Of a DNA stretch of 64,000 bases, positions 1-8,044 are shown piece after piece (position 1 is the first letter of the stretch; the number at the start of each line of letters is the position of its first letter). The position numbers and the translations under genes are program-made. Source of the DNA: Halapricum desulfuricans (GTDB taxonomy: Archaea; Halobacteriota; Halobacteria; Halobacteriales; Haloarculaceae); NCBI RefSeq assembly GCF_017094505.1, contig NZ_CP064787.1:806001-870000 (forward strand), read 5' to 3'. The notes below the pieces were generated by a model that worked only from the letters and a program-made list of their open reading frames with translations, had not been told where the DNA came from and made no database searches.

Positions 1-1
1 C

Positions 2-484
2 GACATGGACCTGCTAGACGACCAGTGGGAGGAGACCAGAGACACTCTCGAAGACCTCGTCGAGAACCGCCGCGACGACTTCGAACTGCCCGTCGACTTC
101 GCCTACGAGGACGACGACGGCGAGCGCGCCGAGATCTCTCTCGAGGACATCGACGAGAAAGAGACCGGCTATCTCGACATCGGCCACGAGACGATCGAGG
201 CCTACGAGCCGATCATCCGCGAGTCCGAGGCCGTCTTCGTGAAGGGCGCGGTCGGCGTCTTCGAGGACGAGCGCTTCGCCGACGGGACGGTCGAACTCAT
301 CGAGGCCATCGGCGAGACCGACTGCTTCTCGGTCGTCGGCGGCGGTGACACCGCCCGCACGCTGTCGCTGTACGGTCTCGACGAGGACAACTACGATCAC
401 GTCTCCATCGCCGGCGGCGCGTATCTGAACGCCCTGACCGGTCAGGAACTGGTCGTCGTCGACGTGCTGAAGAAGTACGCCTGA
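2..484 (+). CDS. pgk: phosphoglycerate kinase, C-terminal part (5' end outside window)
   Basis: The open frame enters from the left edge and ends at a TGA. The roughly 160 visible residues are the C-terminal, nucleotide-binding domain of phosphoglycerate kinase, which interconverts 1,3-bisphosphoglycerate and 3-phosphoglycerate with ADP/ATP in glycolysis and gluconeogenesis in the cytoplasm. The family signature GGGDT for nucleotide phosphate binding is present (FSVVGGGDTARTLS), preceded by the strand-turn VFVKGAVGVFEDERF and followed by the conserved SIAGGAYLNALTGQEL, a slight variant of the usual SxGGGAxLExLxG. The ATG at 5 is internal, not a start. A T-rich tract (tcttcttt) about 25 bp after the stop may end the transcript. 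Family assignment is secure; the true start cannot be seen. Confidence 0.95.
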   Translation, partial: DMDLLDDQWEETRDTLEDLVENRRDDFELPVDFAYEDDDGERAEISLEDIDEKETGYLDIGHETIEAYEPIIRESEAVFVKGAVGVFEDERFADGTVELIEAIGETDCFSVVGGGDTARTLSLYGLDEDNYDHVSIAGGAYLNALTGQELVVVDVLKKYA

Positions 485-666
485 TCGCCGTCGGATAACG
501 CGTCTTCTTTCGCCGGGCGGATCGGCAGACTGCGCCCGCTGACGACTGTTTGACCGCCGAGCGCTCCGGCCGGGCTGTCCGTTCTCGTTCTGCCAGCGAC
601 CGGTTCGTGAGAGTTTTCGGCACCTCGGAGCGCCGACATACGTGCGCAAAACGATAGCCTGCGAGA

Positions 667-3108
667 TCACTCTCCGCCGAACGACTCGGGGTCGTCGGCG
701 GCGGCTACCACGTCCCGGGCGGCGACGTTCTCCTCGACGTCGTGGACGCGGATCACGTCCGCGCCGCGCTCGGTCGAAAGCGCCGTCCCTGCGACCGTCG
801 CGGCCGTCCGCTCGTCGGCCTCGAGCCCGACGTGTCCGAACATCGATTTGTGAGAGTGTCCGACCAGCACCGGACAGCCCAGCGCTTTGAACTCCCCGAT
901 CCGGCCCAGCAACTCGAAGTCCTCGGCGGGGGTCTTCCCGAACCCGATCCCGGGATCGACGAGGATCTGTGCTCGGTCCAGTCCGGCCTTCTCGGCAAGC
1001 AGGACGCGCTCTTTCAGCTGGTCGATGGCGTCTTCGACGACGTCGTCGTACTCGATTTCCCGGTCGGGATCGACCGGCGTGTCGATGCTGTGCATCACGA
1101 CCACCGGCACGTCGCGCTCGGCGGCGAGATGGCGCATCTCGGGGTCTTCCAGCCCCGAGACGTCGTTGAGGACGTCCGCGCCCGCCTCCAGTGCGGCCTC
1201 TGCGACTGCGGCCTTGCGCGTGTCGATCGAGACGGCCACGTCCAGTTCGGCGATCCGCTCGATTACCGGGACGACGCGGTCGATCTCCTCCTCGACCGGG
1301 ACCGGATCCGCACCGGGTCGGGTCGACTCCCCGCCGACGTCGACGATGTCGACGCCGTTGTCGACCATCGTTTCGGCTCTGGCGACGGCGTCCTCGACGG
1401 CGTCGTACTCCCCGCCGTCGTGAAACGAGTCCGGCGTGACGTTCAGAATGCCCATGATCGCGGTCCCGTCCTCCCAGGGGTAGCCCCGCCGGTCGGGTTC
1501 GACGCCGATCCCGAGGTGTTCGCGCAGCCGATCCGCAAGCGGCGAGAGGCCGTACGGCTGGCCGTCGAGTTTCCCGACCAGGCGCTTGAACTGGGCCATC
1601 GTCGCCATCATGACCACGTCAAGCGGTTCCTCGTCCTGATTGTTCAGCCCCGATATCGCACACTCCCCGCCCAGCGAGAGCAGTTCCTCCTTGAGATACT
1701 GGGCCTGTCGGGGCTGGACGCGCGTCTTGACGGCGCGGTGGACGCCCTTCCCGCGCATCCGCCAGACGCCGGCGTCGGTCACGTGTGCGCCCGCGAGCGT
1801 CTCGCGGGCGTCGCCGAGGTCCTCGATGCGCTTTTCGATCGTCGCTCGCGTCCAGCGCGTGCGCGCCTCCCGCACGGCGTACAGCGATCCCGAGACGAGC
1901 ACGGCGTCGCCCTCCGCCGCGGCGTCGAGCGCGATGTCCAGCGCGCCCGCCACGTCCGAACGCGTCTCGACGGTCGCCTCGGGATACTCGCTCTCGAAGG
2001 CGGCGGCGATGACCGTCTCGTCGTCGGCCCTGTCGACGTCCGCCTGACAGGCCACGACGTGTTCGGGTTCGGGCAGCGCGGCGGCGATCCCCTGGTGGTC
2101 CTTCCCGACCATCGCACCCACGACGAGATGCAGGTCGTCGTACTCGAACTCCCCGAGCGTCTCGGTGACCCGCTCGCAGCCGCCGGGGTTGTGCGCGCCG
2201 TCGAGGACGACCAGCGGTTCCCGGCCCATCACTTCGAACCGGCCGGGCCAGTGGGCGTTTCGCAGCCCCGTCGCCAGCGTCGTCTCGTCGACGCCAGCGA
2301 CCTGCCGGGCCAGCGTCGCGGCGACGCCCGCGTTGCGGGCTTGATGTGCGCCCGGCAGCGGTAGCCGCGTCTCGAGGTGAAAACCGTCGCCGTCGAGTTC
2401 GACCCGGCCGTCCGTCCCCTCGATACCGTGGTACGCGACCGTCGTGTCCGCCGCGTTCTCGTCGACGGTCACGACCTCGCCGGCAACCTCACGGATCGCT
2501 TCGCGGGCGGCCCCTGTCGCACCGGTCACGATCGGCGCGTCCGCGGGTGCGACGTGTGCCTTGTCGCGGGCGATCTCCTCGACAGTCTCGCCAAGCAGGT
2601 CCGTGTGTTCGAGGCTGACGCTGGTGACGGCGCTGGCGACCGGATCGACGACGCTTGTGGCGTCGTAGCGACCGCCGATCCCCACCTCGAGTACCGCGAC
2701 GTCGACGTCGGCGCGGGCGAACTGCCACAGCGCCAGCACGGTCATCGTCTCGAAGAACGTCGGCGCTTCCCCCTCCGCCGCTCGTTCGGTCACGTACGGC
2801 TCGATCCGCTCGACGAACTCGACGAGCGCGGCTCTGGGGACCTTGCGGCCGTCGACGGTGATCCGCTCGCGCACGTCCTCGAGATGTGGTGAGGTGTACA
2901 GTCCGACGGTCAGGCCGGCCTCGCGGAGCGTGGATTCGAGCATCCGGGCCGTCGAACCCTTCCCGTTCGATCCGGCGATCTGAACCGCTTGCAGGTCCTC
3001 ATGTGGGTCGCCAAGTTCCGCCAGCAACGCCTCAGTGGCGTCGGTCTCGCGCCGGGGCGGGAACCGGCGCAACTCCAGACAGAAGTTCGCCGCCTCGTGG
3101 AAGTCCAT
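667..3108 (-). CDS. folCP: bifunctional dihydrofolate synthase / dihydropteroate synthase (FolC-FolP fusion)
   Basis: This 813-residue protein joins two folate enzymes. Residues about 1-420 are FolC-like: the P-loop GSNGKGS near residue 45, TSPHLEDVRERI, and the Mur-ligase-type motif DGAHNPGG; this half couples dihydropteroate (or folate) to glutamate with ATP. Residues about 545-813 are dihydropteroate synthase: ILNVTPDSFHDGG, DVGGESTRPGA, DVLNDVSG and PGIGFGKT bind the pterin and sulfonamide-type substrates. Between them lies about 120 residues rich in basic and aromatic residues (GVWRMRGKGVHRAVKTR onward), the extra segment seen before archaeal FolP. FolC-FolP fusions are known in haloarchaea such as Haloferax volcanii. 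The gene is alone on its strand; a weak TATA-like CTAAAG lies 25-30 bp before the ATG. Long open frames on the opposite strand are GC-driven shadows. Confidence 0.93.
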   Translation of the reverse strand: MDFHEAANFCLELRRFPPRRETDATEALLAELGDPHEDLQAVQIAGSNGKGSTARMLESTLREAGLTVGLYTSPHLEDVRERITVDGRKVPRAALVEFVERIEPYVTERAAEGEAPTFFETMTVLALWQFARADVDVAVLEVGIGGRYDATSVVDPVASAVTSVSLEHTDLLGETVEEIARDKAHVAPADAPIVTGATGAAREAIREVAGEVVTVDENAADTTVAYHGIEGTDGRVELDGDGFHLETRLPLPGAHQARNAGVAATLARQVAGVDETTLATGLRNAHWPGRFEVMGREPLVVLDGAHNPGGCERVTETLGEFEYDDLHLVVGAMVGKDHQGIAAALPEPEHVVACQADVDRADDETVIAAAFESEYPEATVETRSDVAGALDIALDAAAEGDAVLVSGSLYAVREARTRWTRATIEKRIEDLGDARETLAGAHVTDAGVWRMRGKGVHRAVKTRVQPRQAQYLKEELLSLGGECAISGLNNQDEEPLDVVMMATMAQFKRLVGKLDGQPYGLSPLADRLREHLGIGVEPDRRGYPWEDGTAIMGILNVTPDSFHDGGEYDAVEDAVARAETMVDNGVDIVDVGGESTRPGADPVPVEEEIDRVVPVIERIAELDVAVSIDTRKAAVAEAALEAGADVLNDVSGLEDPEMRHLAAERDVPVVVMHSIDTPVDPDREIEYDDVVEDAIDQLKERVLLAEKAGLDRAQILVDPGIGFGKTPAEDFELLGRIGEFKALGCPVLVGHSHKSMFGHVGLEADERTAATVAGTALSTERGADVIRVHDVEENVAARDVVAAADDPESFGGE

Positions 3109-3191
3109 GCCTGTTGTGTCCGGGGCCGATCGCTTTAGGCTGTCGAAGCGGGACGTTCCGGCGCCCGACGTCGTCTGTACCCGGCCGCGGG

Positions 3192-3737
3192 CTACGCCTG
3201 AGACTCGTCTTCGCCGACGAGCCGTCGCACGAGCACCTGAAAGGCAAGCCCAATCGTCGCCGCGACCGCCTCGGCGTCGGGGGCAGGCCCGTCCTGCTCG
3301 TCCGCCGGCCCGACGTCGATGCCCTGCTCGTCCGCCGGCTCGGCGTCGATATCCTGTTCTGCCCCCTCGACTGCCGCTCCGTCGTCGTCTGACTCGTCCC
3401 CGCCGAGCAACCGGCGCACGATCGCAGCAAGCACCGCCAGCGCGGCCCCGCCGATCGAGACCCCCAGCAGGGCTTTCCGGACCTGCTCGCGCCGTGACGG
3501 CGTCGCTTCTTCTTCAGGCTCGGCGTCGGTCCCGTCGCTGCTGTCGTCGATCAATTCCTCGTCTGCCGGTTCGATTCGTTCGTCGTCTGACGCCTCGGTC
3601 GGTTCGTCGAACGTGTCCGCTGTCTCAATCGGTTCGTCGAACGTGTCCGGTGGCTCGGGATCGGACTCGCCGCCGAGTCCCGGTACTCGGTCCAGCGGGA
3701 GGTTCGGGAGTCGGTCCGCAAGGTCTCCACGGTCCAT
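3192..3737 (-). CDS. acidic hypothetical protein with one central membrane segment
   Basis: Function not recognised. The 181-residue product has an acidic, low-complexity N-terminal part (residues 1-95) containing two near-identical copies of a TFDEP unit (DTFDEPIE, DTFDEPTE), a basic patch PSRREQVRKALL, one hydrophobic helix of about 18 residues (GVSIGGAALAVLAAIV) followed by RRLLGG, then a second acidic repeat region (PADEQGID, PADEQDG) and a short hydrophobic tail AATIGLAFQVLVRRLVG. This looks like a membrane-tethered, mostly disordered protein; haloarchaeal genomes hold many such orphans. It has its own likely promoter (ctatat on the minus strand about 30 bp upstream of the ATG). It is convergent with nothing and lies between folCP and a divergent sirtuin gene. 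Confidence 0.7.
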   Translation of the reverse strand: MDRGDLADRLPNLPLDRVPGLGGESDPEPPDTFDEPIETADTFDEPTEASDDERIEPADEELIDDSSDGTDAEPEEEATPSRREQVRKALLGVSIGGAALAVLAAIVRRLLGGDESDDDGAAVEGAEQDIDAEPADEQGIDVGPADEQDGPAPDAEAVAATIGLAFQVLVRRLVGEDESQA

Positions 3738-3877
3738 ACTGTCAGTGTCTCCAGCCAGCGTGATATAGCCCGTGCCTTTCCTCGTCTAGACCCCGACAGA
3801 CGCGGTTTCTGGTCGTTCGAACAGAGACGGGGTCCGAAACCGACGCTGACTTTTTGCCGGACAGCCGAACCCCAGTC

Positions 3878-4630
3878 ATGGACGACCGGATCGAGTCGCT
3901 GGCGGTTGCTATCGCCGACGCGGAGACAGTCGTCGCGCTGACCGGCGCGGGCGTCTCGACCGCCTCCGGGATCCCGTCCTTTCGCGGCGACGGCGGGATC
4001 TGGGAACAGTTCGACCAGCGCGACTTCCACTACCGGCGATTCGAGGCCGATCCCGAGGGGTTCTGGCGCGACCGGCTCGACCTCCGGGAGACCTTCTACG
4101 GGGGCGAGGAGGTCGAGCCGAACGCTGCCCATCGCGCGCTGGCCGACCTCGAGGGAGACGGCCATCTCGACGCCGTCATCACCCAGAACGTCGACGGGCT
4201 GCACCGGGCCGCCGGCTCCGGGGCCGTGATCGAACTCCACGGGACGAACCGAGAGGTCGAATGCGTCGAGTGTGGCCGCCGAATCCCGGCCGAATCGGCG
4301 TTCGACCGCGCCGAAGACGGAGAGCTGCCGCCCCAGTGTGAGGAGTGTGGCGGCGTGCTGAAGCCGGCGGTCGTGCTGTTCGGCGAGCCGATGCCCGACG
4401 AGCCGACGATCCGGGCCCACAAACTGGCCGGGCGAAGCGACCTCTTTCTGGCGATCGGCACCTCGCTGCAGGTCCAGCCCGCGGCCGGGTTGCCCGCACG
4501 CGCCCAGCGCGCAGGTGCGACGCTCGCGGTCGTCAACCTCGAGGCGACGCCGATCAGCGGTCGGGCCGAGTATGACCTCCGGATGGACGTGACCGAAGCG
4601 CTGCCGGCGCTGGTCGCGGCGATTGCGTGA
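3878..4630 (+). CDS. NAD-dependent protein deacylase, sirtuin (Sir2) family
   Basis: A 250-residue sirtuin that removes acyl groups from protein lysines using NAD+. The whole Sir2 core is visible: the NAD-binding GAGVSTASGIPSFRG near residue 25, TQNVDGLHRAAG, the catalytic histidine in ELHG, a four-cysteine zinc site (CVECG and CEECGG about 30 residues apart), LFGEPMP and the second nucleotide loop AIGTSLQVQPAAGLP. Length matches the family. An in-frame TTG eight codons upstream is possible, but the ATG at 3878 starts right before the conserved helix and sits 25-27 bp after a CTTTTTG TATA-like box, as expected for a leaderless haloarchaeal gene. Target proteins (for example acetylated Alba-like proteins in other archaea) are not inferable here. 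Confidence 0.93.
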   Translation: MDDRIESLAVAIADAETVVALTGAGVSTASGIPSFRGDGGIWEQFDQRDFHYRRFEADPEGFWRDRLDLRETFYGGEEVEPNAAHRALADLEGDGHLDAVITQNVDGLHRAAGSGAVIELHGTNREVECVECGRRIPAESAFDRAEDGELPPQCEECGGVLKPAVVLFGEPMPDEPTIRAHKLAGRSDLFLAIGTSLQVQPAAGLPARAQRAGATLAVVNLEATPISGRAEYDLRMDVTEALPALVAAIA

Positions 4631-4727
4631 TCGTGACCGAGTGCTGTACGTCCGCCGTAGTCACTTTCCTATCTCGTCCGGGCTCCCGACGCGTTTCGTT
4701 CGCCCGTCGGCGGGCTAACTGGACCGG

Positions 4728-4740
4728 AATACATTTCATA
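4728..4740 (+). promoter_or_regulatory. TATA-like promoter of the lipoprotein pair
   Basis: AATACATTTCATA lies about 27 bp before the ATG at 4764, the spacing of a leaderless haloarchaeal transcript, and favours that ATG over the one at 4752. Confidence 0.45.
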
Positions 4741-4763
4741 CGTCTGACCGAATGTTGCCGGTG

Positions 4764-5420
4764 ATGCCCGAACTGACCCGCCGTCGTGCCCTCCTCGCGG
4801 CCACGTCCGGGATCGCTGCACTGGCCGGCTGTACTGACGAGGACGATAACCTGCCGACGGACTCCCGGAAAGAGAAAAGGCTGATCGAGGATTACGACGT
4901 CCGACACGTCCGCGACGACGACGGGGCCGGACTCTTTGCGTCCGGCGACGAATTGCCGACAGTATCCGATGACGAACGGCGCCGGTACGCCCACACTGAT
5001 CAAGCTGTCCTTGTCACTGAAGACGACGTTTCCGCCCTCACGTTCGGCGCCAGCCCCGAAGCCGCGCGACTCCGGACGTTTGTCAGGGAGACGGACTTCG
5101 ACTCGTCGTCGTTGTATCTCCTTGGCATGACCGTCGGGGCCTGCTACGAAGTCCGTCTCCAGTCGGTGGCCGTCGAGCGGGACGAACTCGATGACGGAGA
5201 CTTGCACCCGCACGCTGATTTCTGTCGGACCTATCGGCCCGCCGATGTCGAATGCGACGCCGACGAGCGACACACCGTCGGGGTCGCGATTCGACTCCCC
5301 GTGGCGGCCGAGCAGTCCACGGGGCACGGGAGTGGAATGTCGAGTTCCTGTCGGCCGCAGTCCCGGAGTGCGGTCTTCGATGCGACAGTGACTCCCGCAA
5401 CGGGAGGTGACGACGAATGA
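4764..5420 (+). CDS. Tat-exported lipoprotein, function unknown
   Basis: The 218-residue product begins with a Tat lipoprotein signal: twin arginines in MPELTRRRALLAA, a short hydrophobic stretch and the lipobox LAGC near residue 20, followed by an acidic linker. It should therefore be exported folded by Tat and anchored by a lipid at the outer face of the membrane. The mature part has no motif recognised; it shows a pattern LVTEDDVSALTFGASPEAARLRTFV and paired cysteines (ACYE, FCRTY, VECD, SSCR) that might form disulfides outside the cell. The next gene starts inside its stop codon (ATGA overlap) and encodes another lipoprotein, so the two probably act together. ATG 4752 is an alternative start four codons upstream. 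Confidence 0.75.
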   Translation: MPELTRRRALLAATSGIAALAGCTDEDDNLPTDSRKEKRLIEDYDVRHVRDDDGAGLFASGDELPTVSDDERRRYAHTDQAVLVTEDDVSALTFGASPEAARLRTFVRETDFDSSSLYLLGMTVGACYEVRLQSVAVERDELDDGDLHPHADFCRTYRPADVECDADERHTVGVAIRLPVAAEQSTGHGSGMSSSCRPQSRSAVFDATVTPATGGDDE

Positions 5421-6700
5421 CGTCACGACGAGATCTGCTCGCCACTCTGGGGACGGTGAGCCTCGCCGGTTTCGCCGGCTGTTCGGCCCTCCCGTTTGGA
5501 GACGGCCAGGACGAGAAAAGCGATGACGTGGCGCTCCCGGCAGCCACCGTCGAGCCGATCTCGTGGCCCGAGTCGCCGTTTCCGGTCGCAGTTCCGTCGA
5601 CGCTCGCAGAGACCCATCGCGACCGAGCCCGCGAGCTGCTCACCGCGGTGCCGGTCGATCCAGCAGTGCCGAACAGTGCCGTCGCCGAGGAGCTGCAGTC
5701 CGACCGCGAGCGCGCCGCCGACCGACTGGAGACCGACACGCAGGAACCGTGGCCGACGCAGGAACTCTCACGCTGGCGCGACCGGCGGCACGCGGCCGCG
5801 ACCGTCCGCGGCACCTACCGGGCAGCGACCGGCGAAGACGACGCGGAGGCGGTCACAGAACGGCGGCGGGCGGTGCGCGACGAGCTGTCTGCGTTCGTTT
5901 CCGCTCACGAGTATCGCGCGTCGTCACCCCTCGAAGCGGTGCTGGTACATGCACCGATCGAGGAACTGGTCAGTGATTGCCGCCGTCGCACTCGCCCGGG
6001 ATCGGGATATCCGGCCGACCCAGTCGCCGACCCGTTTCAGGCTGGCGACGCGGTCGGGTTGGTCGAATTCGCTGACGCGACGCTTGCTGACGCCCGCGGT
6101 CTGCGCGACGCGTACCTGGCAGATCGATCCAACACGTCCGCGCAGTGGGTTCCCTTGAGCGACACATCGGAGCAGCTACAGATCGCACTCGCCCATACAC
6201 GTTCGACGGTCCAGGATTTCCTCGAACACGACGAACCGCCGTTCGACGCCGACCTCGATGGCACGGCAGGACGGTGGTTGTTCACTGAGGCCAGCCGGCG
6301 GGTCGAGACGATGGCCGAAGAGCACGACGTGTATCGAGACGACGGGGACTACGCGAGAGCCATACTCGTGGCCGGCCGGACGCTTGCCGCCATCGAGGCT
6401 CTCCGGACGACGATCGACGGAATCAACGGCGACGCCTACCGGGACGAGGTGACTGTCGAGTCGGTCACCCGGACGGCCGAGCGAGCGCGGGAAGCACTCG
6501 CCGCGATCGATGCGAGCGAATCCCCGGAGCTGGCGGCACAGCTTTGCCGTCCCGCACTCGACACCGTCGAACTCCTCCCCGAGGTTATCGAAGAGGGGTA
6601 CGCCGACGCAGGACGCGTCCAGGGCGAGTTGGCCTGGGCCGAACTCTACGCCCGTGCCGTGCCCGCCGCAACCGCGTTCGTGAGTGAACGACTCGGGTAG
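5417..6700 (+). CDS. large Tat-exported lipoprotein, function unknown
   Basis: The 427-residue product starts MTSRRDLLATLGTVSLAGFAGC: a twin-arginine motif, hydrophobic core and lipobox ending in Cys22, so a Tat lipoprotein. The mature domain is predicted mostly alpha-helical with many Arg/Glu/Ala-rich amphipathic stretches (for example AEELQSDRERAADRLETD, RTAERAREALAAIDAS) and only two further cysteines; it resembles a helical-bundle binding protein but no family is recognised. It overlaps the upstream lipoprotein by 4 bp, which implies co-transcription and coupled translation. No transporter, enzyme or pilin gene is next to the pair, so the role of this surface module is open. Confidence 0.75.
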   Translation: MTSRRDLLATLGTVSLAGFAGCSALPFGDGQDEKSDDVALPAATVEPISWPESPFPVAVPSTLAETHRDRARELLTAVPVDPAVPNSAVAEELQSDRERAADRLETDTQEPWPTQELSRWRDRRHAAATVRGTYRAATGEDDAEAVTERRRAVRDELSAFVSAHEYRASSPLEAVLVHAPIEELVSDCRRRTRPGSGYPADPVADPFQAGDAVGLVEFADATLADARGLRDAYLADRSNTSAQWVPLSDTSEQLQIALAHTRSTVQDFLEHDEPPFDADLDGTAGRWLFTEASRRVETMAEEHDVYRDDGDYARAILVAGRTLAAIEALRTTIDGINGDAYRDEVTVESVTRTAERAREALAAIDASESPELAAQLCRPALDTVELLPEVIEEGYADAGRVQGELAWAELYARAVPAATAFVSERLG

Positions 6701-6807
6701 TCGCGTACTCGGCTCCGGTCTGTCCCGTCCAGATCACCGGTTGACCACTCTTTCAGATGGATCTGCCGACACGCTACACGCCGATCGAGCAGGAAGACTG
6801 ACCGATC

Positions 6808-7230
6808 TCACAACTCGACGCCGCCGGGAATGAGGCTGTGCTCGCGGTCGAGGTTGCCGTCTTCGTCGTAGACCAGAAGCGTCTCCTTCTCGAACTCGAC
6901 GGGATCGCCGTCGCCAGGCTCGACCCGAAGACAGTAATTTCGATCGCCCTCTTCGCGGCGGCTTGTGGCGGCGACGAGCGAGCGAAGCGCCGACGGCTCC
7001 AGCGGCGCCTCGAAGGCGAACTCGCCGGTCAACCGGTGTGAAACGCTGAGTACGCCGGGCTCGTCCGTCGAGGTGTGTCGGTACGAGACGTCAAGGTCGG
7101 ATACGTCCAGTGGCTGACCGTACTCGGCTAACCGGTCCCGGAGGGTCTCGGGCGTGCCCGCAAACTGGACGGTCAGCCGGGGGATCCGGTCGTCGGTGTC
7201 GACGGTCGTCGTGAACTCTTCTCGCCGCAT
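6808..7230 (-). CDS. DUF5793-like haloarchaeal protein
   Basis: A 140-residue soluble acidic protein beginning MRREEFTTTVDTDD and continuing with an alternating strand pattern (RLTVQFAGTPETLRDRLAEY, YRHTSTDEPGVLSVSHRL), ending LIPGGVEL. I recognise the overall pattern as the haloarchaea-specific family DUF5793 from memory; no biochemical role is known. The frame stays open 38 codons further upstream but those codons lack the acidic composition, and the ATG at 7230 is the natural start. It is divergently arranged with the membrane protein at 7353, the two sharing about 120 bp of promoter DNA. Confidence 0.7.
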   Translation of the reverse strand: MRREEFTTTVDTDDRIPRLTVQFAGTPETLRDRLAEYGQPLDVSDLDVSYRHTSTDEPGVLSVSHRLTGEFAFEAPLEPSALRSLVAATSRREEGDRNYCLRVEPGDGDPVEFEKETLLVYDEDGNLDREHSLIPGGVEL

Positions 7231-7352
7231 TTGCCTGCTTGAGTGTACGGTACGGCTCCCAAAGAACGTAACGCCGCCGGCGAACGACATGACCAACGTC
7301 CTGCTATCGGCGAACGACATCTTTAGGCTCCCGGCCCGTGGCAACTCTGACG

Positions 7353-7928
7353 ATGGCCTGGGTCCGCTCGGAATACGCCGGCGAGTTCGCCGTCCTCTCG
7401 GCGTGGCTGGCGATGGTACTGCCCTGGAACGTGGTCTACTACCCGAACGCGCCGCTGGACAGTACCGTCGTGTTCGTCCGGTTTTCGGTCATCGAGTTGC
7501 AGGTCCGGTTCCCGGTCGTGCTCGCGGTCGGCGAACAGCTCGTCACTGCCGCCAACGCCCTGGCGGCACAGTATCCGGGTACACAACTTGTCTCCGGGCT
7601 GTTCGTGGCCTCGCCGATCGGGGCGATCGGCCACTACGACGGGGCCATGCAACTGGGGAGTATCGCGTGGGCGATCGGCGCGCTCGTGCTGGTCGGAGCG
7701 TTCGCGTTCAGTCTCGCGTTCTATCTCCGCGAGGAGGCAGTGACCGGGCGCAGCCCCGTCGATCCGGCCCGCGTGATCGGCTGGGCGCTGGCCGCCGCGA
7801 CCGTCGCAACCGCAATCGCGTCGGCCTTTTACTTCCTCGAGCGGGACCTCGCCGGCGTGCCAGTCCCGATCGGAACCGTCGTCATGGGCGCGCTGGCGGC
7901 TGCAGTGCTTCGCGCCGAGCGTCGGTGA
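7353..7928 (+). CDS. multi-pass membrane protein (TIGR04206-like), function unknown
   Basis: The 191-residue product has four to five hydrophobic segments: near residues 13-30 (FAVLSAWLAMVLPWNVVYY), around 45-65, 100-125 (WAIGALVLVGAFAFSLAFYL), 140-160 (IGWALAAATVATAIASAFYF) and a final one in VPIGTVVMGALAAAVL. It ends in a short basic tail. It resembles the haloarchaeal membrane family TIGR04206, whose function is unknown; that name is from memory. GTG at 7338 would add five residues, but a TATA-like CTTTAGG centred near 7323 fits leaderless initiation at the ATG at 7353. Confidence 0.65.
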   Translation: MAWVRSEYAGEFAVLSAWLAMVLPWNVVYYPNAPLDSTVVFVRFSVIELQVRFPVVLAVGEQLVTAANALAAQYPGTQLVSGLFVASPIGAIGHYDGAMQLGSIAWAIGALVLVGAFAFSLAFYLREEAVTGRSPVDPARVIGWALAAATVATAIASAFYFLERDLAGVPVPIGTVVMGALAAAVLRAERR

Positions 7929-7980
7929 CGAGACCGCTCGCCGCCGTCTCGCGTTTCGACGAACGATAACCGGGGTGCCG

Positions 7981-7990
7981 AATTTAAGTA
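7981..7990 (+). promoter_or_regulatory. TATA-like promoter of the pilB-pilC operon
   Basis: AATTTAAGTA about 60 bp before the pilB-type ATG; implies a 5' leader of roughly 35 nt rather than a leaderless start. Confidence 0.45.
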
Positions 7991-8044
7991 CATGGGTGCT
8001 AAACCCACAGCAAGAGTCGCTGCAGGGGGCGACAGACCAGCGCC

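Noticed and set aside
742-2364. 540-codon open frame on the + strand
   Set aside because: It lies antisense to folCP, is Arg/Val/Asp-rich in the way expected of a high-GC shadow frame, and has no domain similarity; folCP explains the DNA.
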